This document shows positions 8,388 to 17,011 of a stretch of 64,000 nt of DNA, piece after piece; the first letter of the stretch is position 1; every line of letters begins with the position of its first letter. Under the pieces are notes generated by a model. That model made no database searches. It was not told the DNA's origin and saw nothing but the letters and a program-made list of their open reading frames with translations. Origin of the DNA: CBDFKJ01 sp965248805 (lineage in GTDB: Bacteria; Pseudomonadota; Alphaproteobacteria; UBA6615); NCBI GenBank assembly GCA_965248805.1, contig CBDFKJ010000009.1, positions 1,178,001 through 1,242,000 of the forward strand, in the 5' to 3' direction. The position numbers were made by a program, and so were the translations under genes.

Positions 8388-9815
8388 TTAGATATCGTAG
8401 TAGAGAAAGAACTCGTACGGATGCGGCCGCAAGCGTATCTCGTCGACCTCTACCGAGCGCTTGTAGCCGAGATAGGTCTCGATGACGTCCTTGGTGAACA
8501 CCTCGCCCTTGAGCAGGAATTCGTGGTCGGCCTCCAAGGCGTCGAGCGCCTCGTCCAACGAGCCCGGCGTCGATTTGATCTCCGCCAATTCCTCCGGCGG
8601 CAAATCGTACAGATTTTTGTCCATCGGCTCGCCCGGGTTCATGCGGTTTTGAATCCCGTCGAGACCGGCCATCAGCATGGCGGAAAATGCCAGGTACGGA
8701 TTGCAGGAAGGATCGGGGCACCGGAATTCGATGCGCTTCGCCTTCGGGCTGGGCGAATACATCGGTATACGACACGCGGCCGAGCGGTTGCGCTGCGAGT
8801 AGGCGATGTTCACAGGCGCCTCGAAGCCTGGCACCAGACGGTGATAGGAGTTGGTGGTGGGCGCGCATAGCGCCAGCAGGGCCGGCGCGTGGGCCAGCAG
8901 TCCGCCGATGTAGTGCCGCATCATCTCACTGGAGCCGGCATAACCCTCGCCCGCGAACAACGGCTCGCCGCCGCTCCAGATGCTCTGGTGCACGTGCATG
9001 CCCGAGCCATTGTCGCCCAGCAGGGGTTTGGGCATAAACGTCGCCGACATGCCGCGCTGACGCGCCGTATTCTTAACAATGTACTTGTAGCGCATCAGGT
9101 GGTCGGCCATGCGGGTCAGGCTATCGAACCGCATATCGATCTCGCACTGGCCGCCGGTGGCCACCTCGTGGTGATGGGCCTCCACGGCGATGCCGGCCTC
9201 TTCCAGCGCCAGCACCATGGCGGTGCGGATGTCCTGCAATGAGTCGGTCGGCGGTACCGGGAAGTAGCCTTCCTTCGGCCGCGGCTTGTGCCCCAGGTTG
9301 GGCTCTTCGTTGCGGTCGGTATTCCAGCTGCCCTCGACCGAGTCGACCGCGCAATAGCTGTAGTTCGTGTCCTCGCCGTAGCGCACGTCGTCGAACAAGA
9401 AGAACTCGGCCTCGGGGCCGATATTCACGGTATCGCCGATACCGGTGCTCTTAAGATATGCCTCCGCCTTTTGCGCAACGTTGCGCGGATCGCGGCTGTA
9501 TGCCTGGCCGCTGATCGGATCGCGGATCGTGCAGATCAGATTGATCGTCGTGGCTTCCGTGAACGGGTCGAGGAACGCAGACTCGGGATCGGGTATCACC
9601 AGCATATCGCTCTCGTGGATCTCCTGAAATCCGCGAATGGACGAGCCGTCAAAGCCGAAACCATCGGTGAAACTGTCACCGTCCACCGCGCTCGGCGGGA
9701 CCGAGAAATGCTGCCAAGCACCTGGCAGGTCGGTGAATCGCAGGTCGACCATCTCGACTCTGTCGTCTCTGATGACCTTCAGGACGTCTTCGAGCGTCTT
9801 ACAGTCCAGCGGCAT
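8388..9815 (-). CDS. glnA: Glutamine synthetase type I
   Basis: 475 residues from ATG 9815, chosen because a strong AGGAGGGG site lies just upstream (a longer frame begins at 9842). The GSI landmarks are GFGFDGSSIRGF, GPEAEFFLFDD, NGSGMHVHQSIW, and the substrate-site region SYHRLVPGFEAPVNIAYSQ. The adenylylation tyrosine is in DKNLYDLPPEE, so GlnE control is expected. It makes glutamine from glutamate, ammonia and ATP in the cytoplasm. It lies 84 bp downstream of glnB and is probably cotranscribed from the sigma-54 promoter at 10297-10311. Confidence 0.97.
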   Translation of the reverse strand: MPLDCKTLEDVLKVIRDDRVEMVDLRFTDLPGAWQHFSVPPSAVDGDSFTDGFGFDGSSIRGFQEIHESDMLVIPDPESAFLDPFTEATTINLICTIRDPISGQAYSRDPRNVAQKAEAYLKSTGIGDTVNIGPEAEFFLFDDVRYGEDTNYSYCAVDSVEGSWNTDRNEEPNLGHKPRPKEGYFPVPPTDSLQDIRTAMVLALEEAGIAVEAHHHEVATGGQCEIDMRFDSLTRMADHLMRYKYIVKNTARQRGMSATFMPKPLLGDNGSGMHVHQSIWSGGEPLFAGEGYAGSSEMMRHYIGGLLAHAPALLALCAPTTNSYHRLVPGFEAPVNIAYSQRNRSAACRIPMYSPSPKAKRIEFRCPDPSCNPYLAFSAMLMAGLDGIQNRMNPGEPMDKNLYDLPPEELAEIKSTPGSLDEALDALEADHEFLLKGEVFTKDVIETYLGYKRSVEVDEIRLRPHPYEFFLYYDI

Positions 9816-9899
9816 TGTCGAACCCCTCCTCAATTCCTCCACATGGCCACGTGCCGGAAACAGCTTCGATCCGGCTGTCGCCCGGCCCCGCGTCAGCCA

Positions 9900-10238
9900 T
9901 CAAACCGCATCCGTGCCGTGCTCGCCAGTACGGATCCGCAACGCTTCGTCGATCGTGGAGACGAATATCTTGCCATCGCCAATTCGGCCGGTCCGCGCCG
10001 CGTTCTGTATCGCCTCGATGGCACGGTCGGCCAGGGCGTCGTCCAAGATAACCTCGATCTTCACCTTTGGCAGAAAATCGACCACATACTCGGCGCCGCG
10101 ATACAGCTCGGTATGGCCCTTCTGACGGCCGAATCCCTTTGCCTCGATGACGGTCAGCCCCTGCAGTCCGATGTCGTTGAGGGCTTCCTTGACCTCGTCC
10201 AGTTTGAACGGCTTGATGATCGCTTCGATTTTCTTCAT
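9900..10238 (-). CDS. glnB: Nitrogen regulatory protein P-II
   Basis: 112 residues from ATG 10238 (MKKIEAIIKPFKLDEVKEAL). The T-loop GHTELYRGAEYVVDFLPK contains the uridylylated Tyr51. The C-terminal signature TGRIGDGKIFVSTIDEALRIRTGE is also present. PII trimers sense 2-oxoglutarate, ATP and glutamine and control GlnE and NtrB. The glnB-glnA order is standard in alphaproteobacteria. A longer frame extends upstream to 10418, but the conserved start and the promoter position rule it out. Confidence 0.97.
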   Translation of the reverse strand: MKKIEAIIKPFKLDEVKEALNDIGLQGLTVIEAKGFGRQKGHTELYRGAEYVVDFLPKVKIEVILDDALADRAIEAIQNAARTGRIGDGKIFVSTIDEALRIRTGEHGTDAV

Positions 10239-10296
10239 GGCCGGCTGCTGACTGTTACGGTGCGCGCCTGGATGGGTCCGCGACGTCATGGAGAAC

Positions 10297-10311
10297 GCAT
10301 GAGCCGTGCCA
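10297..10311 (-). promoter_or_regulatory. Sigma-54 promoter of glnBA
   Basis: On the minus strand the sequence reads TGGCACGGCTCATGC, which fits the -24/-12 consensus TGGCAC-N5-TTGC with one mismatch. GG and GC have the correct 10-nt spacing. It lies about 59 bp upstream of the glnB ATG; transcription should start near 10286. Confidence 0.75.
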
Positions 10312-10382
10312 ACCGCAGGGCGCCGGATTACGCCGGACTTCCGGCCAGTCCCACGTCGAAATTGCCTAATTTTTGAGCTTGT

Positions 10383-10399
10383 TGCACGATTAGTGTGCA
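10383..10399. promoter_or_regulatory. NtrC enhancer-binding site
   Basis: TGCACGATTAGTGTGCA is a perfect TGCAC-N7-GTGCA palindrome, the NtrC consensus. It sits roughly 100 bp upstream of the predicted sigma-54 transcription start of glnB, the usual enhancer distance. Confidence 0.75.
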
Positions 10400-10547
10400 G
10401 TATCGGCCTCTGATGCAAGGTGCCGGGCCAAATAGCCTCCGCGGCCGGCGCGGCTCATTTCTCGACGGGCGTGGCCGGCGCGTCGAGGTCAGAACCGAGC
10501 CGGCCGCCAGAGTTCGCGCGGGCGTCCAGCCGTGTGTTGGCCTGGGC

Positions 10548-10568
10548 CCGGCCGACCAACTCGGCCGG
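10548..10568 (-). terminator. Possible hairpin terminator after the split membrane-protein gene
   Basis: An 8-bp perfect inverted repeat (CCGGCCGA / TCGGCCGG) with a 5-nt loop starts 14 bp past the stop at 10583. It has no T run. The region 10400-10547 shows no gene. Confidence 0.35.
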
Positions 10569-10830
10569 TCAGGCCAGGGGCATCAGAACGGCGACATCAT
10601 TCCGGACGCGAAGCCGGACACCATGCCGAAGGACCGCAGGACGAAATAGTAGGCCTCCTGGGCCGACTCCGCGATCGAGCCGCTGTAGAGCAGGGCGATC
10701 AGTGTGAATGACGCGACACTCAGGACCATGGCGAAGTAGTTGCAATACTTCCAAAATGGCGGCGTTTCGTGCCTCGCGGCGGTGCGGGCGTTGACTTGCT
10801 GATAGGGTCCGGTCGCAGTCAGTTGCGCTA

Positions 10831-11665
10831 GGGTCCGGACTCATAACCATTAGCTGACGGTAGCGGCGAGACAGACGGCGGCGAGGAAGTTTTGGGCGAG
10901 GCGGTCATAGCGGGTTGCGATTCTGCGGAAGTCTTTCAGCCGGCCGAACATGCGCTCGATGGCGTTGCGGTCGCGATAGAGCGCCGGGCTGAAGCACGGC
11001 TTCCAGCGGCGGTTGGCCTTCGGCGGGATGTTCGGAGCGACGCCTCTGCTCTCGATCTTGCGGCGAACGGCGTCGCTGTCATAGCCCTTGTCGCCAGTCA
11101 GGATCGAGGTGGCCGGCATCCGCTCCAGCAGCGGCCGCTGTGCAGTCCGCCACTTGGCCGCCGGTCAGCAGGAAGGCGAACGGGCGGCAGAGGCCATCGG
11201 TCAGCGCATGGATCTTCGTGGTGCGCCCGCCGCGGGAGCGGCCAATGGCCTGCGTGTGCTCCCCCCTTTGCCGCCCGAGGCGCAGCGATGAGCCTTCACC
11301 GCCGAGGAATCGATCAACACTTGCGCCGGCGGCCCACCCGCCGAAGCCAGAGCGTGGAATATCCCTGTCCACACGCCTTTGGCCGCCCACCGCACGAAGC
11401 GATTGTAGAGCGTCTTGCGCGGGCCATAGACGGACGGCGCATCGACCCAACGTCCGCCGGACTTCAACACATGGATGATACCGCTTATAACGCGGCGGTC
11501 GTCGACTCTCGGCTTGCCGCGCGTATCCGTCGACAGATGCGGCACGAGCCGCGCAAACTGTTCCTCGCTCAGCCAGAACGTATCGTCCATCGCAACACTC
11601 CCGCAGTTTGGGAGCGTGAATCACATCGCGCCGCGTCGGCTCAAGCGATTTATGGGTCCGGAGCC
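10831..11665. mobile_element. IS5-family element (IS427-like group), 835 bp
   Basis: The ends are 16-bp inverted repeats with two mismatches: GGGTCCGGACTCATAA on the left and, read inward from the right, GGCTCCGGACCCATAA. Both sides are flanked by CTAG, consistent with a TA (YTAR) target duplication. The length and the two-frame transposase suit the IS427 group. The element sits in the small membrane-protein gene at 10583-11680. Confidence 0.85.
10850..11590 (-). pseudogene. IS5-family transposase with a -1 site and a second lesion
   Basis: OrfA begins at 11590 (MDDTFWLSEEQFARLVPHL) and holds the first catalytic Asp in VLIDSSAVKAHR. At an AAAGGGGGG run near 11270 a -1 slip continues as GEHTQAIGRSRGGRTTKIHA, the normal programmed frameshift of this group. 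A second shift near 11125, within LLERMPATS, is needed to reach TGDKGYDSDAVR (second Asp) and ERMFGRLKDFRRIATRYD (Glu). The second shift is not a slippage site, so this copy is probably inactive. Confidence 0.75.
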
Positions 11666-11924
11666 TAGGTGTTGTGTCATGGCCACTTTACCTCCGATCA
11701 CGTCGAGACGCCCAATTCCCCGCGTCTCGCCTCTCTTCGCCCAAAACAACGGCTGGCCGGCCCGATTGTTCCTCCGCCGCGGTCACAATCCACGCGGCTT
11801 TGCGGCATGTATCTGATTGCTTTTTCGAGAGTTTGATCGAAACCGGCGCGACCGGCGGCCACGCGGTGTTGACCCTGCCGTGACCGCCGTCGATGCTGCG
11901 GCGCGAAGCCGGGAAGAGGATCCT

Positions 11925-12978
11925 ATGCGCACGGTGTTGGCGATATTGACGGCGGCCGCGTTAGGGGCGACCGCTGCCGCCTGGGGCCAGGGGGCGGCGC
12001 CGGAGGATGTATTGGCCCAAGGCGTCGATGCGGCACGCCGCGGCGACCATGCCGCCGTGATGGAGCTGTGGCGCCCACTGGCCGATCAAGAACGCCGAGG
12101 CGCAATGGCGGATCGGCGGCTTGTACGAAAATGGCGAGGGGGTTGCCCGTGACCCTGCCGCGGCGGCGCAGTGGTACGAGAGCGCTGCGGCTGGCGGGCA
12201 CGTCGATGCCCAATTGGATCTCGGCGTTTTGCACGAGAATGGCGAAGGCCTGGCGCAGGATTTCGCTGTCGCTGCCCGTTGGTACCAGGCGGCGGCGGAG
12301 CAAGGCTCGGTTTTGGCGCAGTTCTCGCTGGCGCGCATGTATCGCGAAGGGCGTGGGGTGGCGGTGGACGGCGCACAGGCGGCGCACTGGCTGGGCCAGC
12401 TCGCCGACCGTGGCTTCGCGGTCGCCCAGGTCAACCTCGCCTTCATGTATTTGACGGGTGAGGGCGTGACAGCGGCGCCGGCCGTCGCGGCGGACTGGTT
12501 CAGAGCCGCCGCCGACCGGGACCACCCGGTCGCGCAGAACAATCTCGGACTGCTGTACCGCGATGGGCGCGGCGTCGGGCAGAACGATGCCATCGCGGCG
12601 ACCTGGTTCCGCCGCGCCGCCGACCAGCGGCTGGCCAACGCGCAGTTGAATTTGGCCCAGATGTACGAAAACGGCCGCGGGGTGCCGCGCGACGATGCCG
12701 AGGCGGCGCAGTGGTATCTCGCGGCGGCCGCACAGGGTGAGTCGGCCGCGTTCCTGCCGCTGGGCGAGTTCTACCGAGATGGCCGTGGCGTCACCGCCGA
12801 TCGGGTCGAGGCGTTCGAATGGCTCGATCGTGCCGTCGGCGCCGATGTGCCCGGGCCCATGCGCGAGCGGGCCGTGGCGGCGCGCGCGGCGTTGGAGGCT
12901 GTGATGACACCGGCGGAAAGAACCGAGTTACGGCGGCGGCTGGCGCGTTCTGGGGACTGGCGGTGGGCGTCGCGGTGA
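11925..12978 (+). pseudogene. Sel1-repeat secreted protein, frameshifted
   Basis: ATG 11925 gives a signal peptide (MRTVLAILTAAALGATAAAW) and the start of the repeat region. Near 12090-12100 the frame shifts; the remainder reads in the next frame as seven or so Sel1-like units such as LGLLYRDGRGVGQNDAIAA and LAQMYENGRGVPRDDAEAA, each about 36 residues. Sel1/TPR-like solenoids mediate protein contacts in the periplasm or envelope. The stop at 12976-12978 is fused to the truncated cyclase gene, so the 3' end also marks a deletion junction. The single-base shift could be a sequencing error; the neighbouring lesions argue against trusting it as intact. Confidence 0.75.
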
Positions 12979-13656
12979 TGGCCATCGGCGTCGGCGGGTC
13001 CTGGCTCGCCTTTACGGCGGGCGGCTGGCTGTTCGACCCGGTGTTTCCGTCGATCACGGCGCTGTTCGTGTTCATTGCCGCCACGGTGGTGCAATTCCTG
13101 CGGTCGGAGGCAGAGAAGCGCCAGGTCCGCGACGCCTTCAGTCACTACCTGGCGCCGGCGCTGGTCGAGCGTCTGGCCGATGATCCCTCGCAACTGAGGC
13201 TCGGCGGCGAGATGCGCGACATGACGTTGCTGTTCTGCGACATTCACGGCTTCACCGAGATCGCCGAGAAGCTCAAGCCGGAAGAGATCACGCGGCTGAT
13301 CAATCGCTTCCTGACGCCGATGACCGAGGAGATCCTCAGTCATTCCGGTACGATCGACAAATACATGGGCGACAACGTCATGGCGTTCTGGAACGCGCCG
13401 CTGGACGACCCCGACCATGTGCGACACGCGTGCGAGATCGCGCTGGCCATGCGCCGCCGGCTGCGCACGCTCAATGACGAGTTGAAGCACGAGGCCGAAG
13501 CGGCCGGACGCGATTTCATGCCCATCCGCATGGGCATCGGCATCAATGCCGGCAGTTGCTGCGTCGGCAACATGGGCTCCGACCAGCGTTTCGACTATTT
13601 GGTGCTCGGCGACGACGTCAACCTCGCCTCGCGCCTGGAAGGCCAGTGCAAGACCT

Positions 13657-14946
13657 GGAGACCTCCAACAACCGGGGGATTTGACGAAGATTTTGGTGTG
13701 CTGTCCGACTTTCGCTGAGATCGGCGGTGTTGACGTCCGCAACCATCCGCCGTTTCGTTCTCGGCGGAGGGTTTTGGCGCTATTCAGGCGGACTCATACC
13801 ATGGCGGCCCTGCGCTCATGGAAGATCAGACGCTGGAAATTGTAAGCCAGGTTGGCGAGGCCGATCTTGGCCTCCGCCCGCTTGAGCCCGATGGTACGGA
13901 TGAAAAGGCCCATGCGATCCTTCTGCTGGGCGAAGACGTGCTCCACATGCGCACGGACCGCTGACTTGCGGGCATTGGCCTGGGCGGTCGCCTTGGGCAT
14001 GGCCCGGCCCGGCGGCTTCTTGCGGTGGATGTGGGAGACCCGACCCTTGCCGGCCAGCCACGCCTCGTTGGCCTTCGAGCGATAGGCGCTGTCAGCCCAC
14101 ACGCCGGCGGCCAGATTGTCGCCGGTGACGAGCTGACGCAACATCTTGCCGTCATGGCGGGCGGCATCGGTCACAGCCGAGCTGCGGATGAAGCCGTAGG
14201 CCCGATCGATGACGACATGATTCTTGTAGCCGAACACCGGGATCGCGATGTCGGGCATGCGCCGTTGCGACCCGGCGGGGTTCTTGCGCCGCCCGGTCTT
14301 CACCGTCCACCGCGCATCCGTGTCCTTCTGCGCCGCCTTGGCTGGCTGATCGGGCCAGACCTCGGACGCGCTCTTGCCCGCCTTGATCGCCCGCTTCTCG
14401 TCATCGCTGTGGCGCTGCTTGGGCGCCGATACCAACGTCGCATCGACGATCTGCCCGCCCATCGCCAGATAGCCGCACCGGCGCAATTCGCCATCGAAGG
14501 CGGCAAACAGCTTATCCATCGCCCCGGCCCGGACCAGACGCTCGCGAAAGGTCCATATGGTGTTGCGGTCCGGCGTCGGCGCTCCGAGATCGAAGCCTAG
14601 GAAGCGAAGCCAGCTCAAGCGATCGCGGATCAGAAACTCCATCCGCTCGTCACTCACCGTGTGCCGCGCGGCCAGGATCAGAACCTTGAGCATCGCCACC
14701 GCATCGTAGGCCGGGCGGCCACCTTTCGATCCGTCCGAATAGCCCAGCGCCGCCTCAAGCGGCGCGCGGAAAATCTTGAAGTCGACGACCTTTGCCAGCA
14801 CCTCCAACGGATCACCCGTCGCCGAAAGCTTTCGAAGATGATCCGGTAAGCCGAACAGACCAGCCTGCCTCATCAATACCTCCTCAAACCGAACCGCCGT
14901 AGAGAATCACAACGAGGCAAAATTCACGAGGTAAATGGAGGCGTCC
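13657..14946. mobile_element. IS5-family element, 1290 bp, in the cyclase gene
   Basis: Imperfect inverted repeats begin GGAGACCTCCA on the left and GGACGCCTCCA read inward from the right. The 4-bp direct repeat ACCT flanks the element (13653-13656 and 14947-14950). Removing the element and one repeat restores the cyclase frame exactly. It carries one full transposase gene. Confidence 0.85.
13794..14876 (-). CDS. IS5-family transposase, full length
   Basis: 360 residues in one frame (MMRQAGLFGLPDHLRKL). The DDE residues fall in GGQIVDATLVSAPKQRH (first Asp), GVWADSAYRSKANEAW (second Asp) and VRAHVEHVFAQQKDRMGLF (Glu), with the YREK-like region at the end. It belongs to the IS5/IS903-type transposases (DDE_Tnp_1 with an N-terminal DUF772 domain). 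It appears intact and could still be mobile. Confidence 0.9.
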   Translation of the reverse strand: MMRQAGLFGLPDHLRKLSATGDPLEVLAKVVDFKIFRAPLEAALGYSDGSKGGRPAYDAVAMLKVLILAARHTVSDERMEFLIRDRLSWLRFLGFDLGAPTPDRNTIWTFRERLVRAGAMDKLFAAFDGELRRCGYLAMGGQIVDATLVSAPKQRHSDDEKRAIKAGKSASEVWPDQPAKAAQKDTDARWTVKTGRRKNPAGSQRRMPDIAIPVFGYKNHVVIDRAYGFIRSSAVTDAARHDGKMLRQLVTGDNLAAGVWADSAYRSKANEAWLAGKGRVSHIHRKKPPGRAMPKATAQANARKSAVRAHVEHVFAQQKDRMGLFIRTIGLKRAEAKIGLANLAYNFQRLIFHERRAAMV

Positions 14947-15445
14947 ACCTATGGGGTCGACACCATTGTCGGCGAAAGCGTGTTGGCGGCGGTGCCGGAA
15001 TCTCCGGCGCTTGAACTCGACCTCATTCGCGTCAAGGGCAAGTCCATCCCGGTGCGCATCTATGCCCTGTTGGAGGCCGATCGCCTCAATGGCGGCGGCG
15101 ATTTCGACACCATCGCCGGACCGCACGCCGAGATGATTGCCGCCTATCGCCGGCGTGATTGGGCCGTTGCACGTGCAAGGCGGGCCGAGTGTGAGCAAGC
15201 CGGCCGCGCCTTCGGCCTCGGTGACACGTACGCCCTCTATGCTAAGCGCTTCGATGAGTTCGAGTCAGATCCGCCCGATGCCGACTGGGACGGCGTCTAC
15301 GAGGCGTTGTCGAAGTAGTCAGCCGCGCACGCCCTGGCGTCCGGGCCGGGCCGGGGCGTTCCTTGTGGCCGATATGGCGTACTGCTATCGTTGAGGTCGA
15401 TTCTAGCGGGCGTGCGATCATGGGCACGAGAACGCGCGTGTATTT

Positions 15446-16117
15446 GTGGCATTTGAAGCGATGATCGGGACATTCGTCGGCAAATCGAACCGTTGGGCGC
15501 CATCGTTGTGCGTCCCAGTGGTGCTGCTGGCCGCGCACGTCCTATCTTCGCCGGCGCTCGCCCAAGTCGGTGAAGTGCCGACGGTGGGCAACACCACGAT
15601 CGTGGTCAAGACCGTCACCAGCCTGTTGGATGCAGAGCGCCGCGAGTTGGATCTGCGCGACGACATCTATCACAACGAGCTGATAGAGACCGGCAACAAT
15701 AGCGCCACCGAACTGACGTTTCTGGACCAGACGAAACTCTCTCTCGGTCCCGAGTCTTCCGTTGTGCTGGATCGCTTCGTGTTCGATCCCGATCCGGACA
15801 ACAGCAGCTTTGTCATGAGTGTCGTGCGTGGCGTGCTGCGTTTCGTCTCAGGCCGGCTGCCGAAGGAGAGCTATGCTATCCATACGCCGGTGGCGACGAT
15901 CGGCATTCGCGGCACGGCATTCGAAATTCGCGGCGCCGAAACGGGCGCAACGAGTGTGATCGTGCACGACGGCACGGTGCTGGCGGCGGCCTGCGGCCGC
16001 CGGTTCGTGCTGGAAACGCCGGGAGAGGTTGCGACATTTCATGGCGCCGCCGGCGATGAATGCATGACCCGGCATATGGCGGACCCGCCGCTGGATCGTA
16101 CCGCTGAATTGCGGTAG
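15446..16117 (+). CDS. Secreted FecR-domain protein
   Basis: 223 residues from GTG 15446, or ATG 15461 as an alternative. A signal peptide (about residues 15-40, ending ALAQ) precedes a FecR domain: ELIETGNNSATELTFLDQTK, SLGPESSVVLDRFVFDP and HTPVATIGIRGTAFEIRG. The last is the TPVATIGIRGT hallmark of stand-alone FecR-like periplasmic proteins. FecR-like genes often accompany CHASE2 cyclases, as here 127 bp downstream of one. It probably functioned with the now broken cyclase; a direct role is unproven. Confidence 0.8.
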   Translation: MAFEAMIGTFVGKSNRWAPSLCVPVVLLAAHVLSSPALAQVGEVPTVGNTTIVVKTVTSLLDAERRELDLRDDIYHNELIETGNNSATELTFLDQTKLSLGPESSVVLDRFVFDPDPDNSSFVMSVVRGVLRFVSGRLPKESYAIHTPVATIGIRGTAFEIRGAETGATSVIVHDGTVLAAACGRRFVLETPGEVATFHGAAGDECMTRHMADPPLDRTAELR

Positions 16118-16158
16118 TCTTCTGTGAGCATGACACCGATACTTTGCAGATTAGGCCG

Positions 16159-16392
16159 ATGCTGATGCCGGCATCGCGATGTCTTACAGCTTCCCAGAAG
16201 CTGGCAGGCGTTCTGCTGGGCACGTTTAGTGCATTACTTTGCGGCATTGTCCTGGCCTACGTCGAACCCCAAGCGGGCGCGCCCGGCGCACTGGCGGCCC
16301 TTTTCGGCAACCTTCCGGACGTGATCACCTACCTCGACACTTTGCCGCTTGAAAACGCCAACCAGATCGTCAGCAATATCCTGCTACCCTGA
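16159..16392 (+). CDS. Small one-helix hypothetical protein
   Basis: 77 residues from ATG 16159, or TTG 16144. A hydrophobic stretch (KLAGVLLGTFSALLCGIVLA) looks like a membrane helix or signal sequence. The remainder, ending NANQIVSNILLP, has no recognised family. It stands alone between the FecR-like gene and a convergent methyltransferase gene. The coding evidence is moderate. Confidence 0.4.
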   Translation: MLMPASRCLTASQKLAGVLLGTFSALLCGIVLAYVEPQAGAPGALAALFGNLPDVITYLDTLPLENANQIVSNILLP

Positions 16393-16403
16393 CTGCCGCC
16401 AAA

Positions 16404-16934
16404 TTATCCCGACCAGGCGCGCCAGCGCGGCCACCAGCGCGGCACGTGGCGCTTGTAAGTGCGATAGGACTCGCCGAAGCGCCGCTCCAGACCCGGCTCC
16501 TCGCTCACCGGCATGTACACGGCGTTGATCGTTGCGAACACGAGAAGCCAAAGCGCGATCGGCAGCGAGCCGAGAATGCAGGCCTCGCCGAGCAGCACCA
16601 GGCCGACGCCGGTGATCATGGGATTGCGCACATGACGATACGGGCCGGTGACCACCAGTTGCTGTGGCGGATCCCATGGCGCCGGCGTGCCCCGACCACG
16701 GCACGCAAAATCGGTCATGGTCCAGACCATGAGGCCGGCTCCGAGCGCAGCCGTCACCACGCCGAGCCACAACCAGGGCTGAACCGGCGATGCCCACGCC
16801 GCCTGCCAACCTGTGCCGCGTGAAAGCCAGGCCAGGAGCCCAGGCACGACGACCAACGCCGTGCCGGGCAACGCAAAGATCGCACCGAGCACCCGCCAGG
16901 CGAGACGGGTCGGCGGCACGTCAATGGCTTTCAT
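16404..16934 (-). CDS. ICMT/PEMT-family membrane methyltransferase
   Basis: 176 residues from ATG 16934, preceded by AAGGAGG. Four or so membrane helices are present. The C-terminal SAM-binding signature of isoprenylcysteine/phospholipid methyltransferases reads VTGPYRHVRNPMITGVGL and EEPGLERRFGESYRTYKR, followed by VPRWWPRW. In bacteria such proteins methylate lipids, isoprenoids or unknown membrane substrates; the substrate here is not predictable. The longer frame to 16970 lacks a ribosome site. Confidence 0.8.
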   Translation of the reverse strand: MKAIDVPPTRLAWRVLGAIFALPGTALVVVPGLLAWLSRGTGWQAAWASPVQPWLWLGVVTAALGAGLMVWTMTDFACRGRGTPAPWDPPQQLVVTGPYRHVRNPMITGVGLVLLGEACILGSLPIALWLLVFATINAVYMPVSEEPGLERRFGESYRTYKRHVPRWWPRWRAWSG

Positions 16935-17011
16935 GGGCCTCCTTGCGCTGGCGCGGTGCCGGCGCGCCATGATAGCGTCCGCGCCGCTGCATTCCAGTGG
17001 GGGGGCGATCG

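Larger units (their letters stand above)
10583..11680 (-). pseudogene. Small one-helix membrane protein gene split by an IS
   Basis: Deleting the IS at 10831-11665 and one copy of its TA duplication restores a single 86-codon frame. ATG 11680 reads MTQHL, then from 10830 downward AQLTATGPYQQ, later FWKYCNYFAMVLSVASFTLI and a C-terminus ending in SGMMSPF (TGA 10583-10585). A GGAGGT site lies 9 bp upstream of the ATG, which supports the start. One membrane helix lies at about residues 36-55. The family is not recognised. The insertion falls after codon 5, so no normal product is expected. Confidence 0.7.
12978..15318 (+). pseudogene. Class III adenylate cyclase (CHASE2 type), sensor lost and split by an IS
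   Basis: In frame from ATG 12978 there are transmembrane helices, the linker AFSHYLAPALVERLADDP and the class III catalytic domain. Visible residues are FCDIHGFT (metal Asp), DKYMGDNVMAFWNAP (Lys and metal Asp) and LVLGDDVNLASRLEGQ (Asn/Arg). The N-terminal CHASE2 sensor of about 300 residues is absent; the gene is fused to the Sel1 remnant. An IS at 13657-14946 interrupts after QCKT. Joining across its ACCT duplication restores KTYGVDTIVGESVL and the C-terminus to 15318. It would have made cAMP at the inner membrane. Confidence 0.88.
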
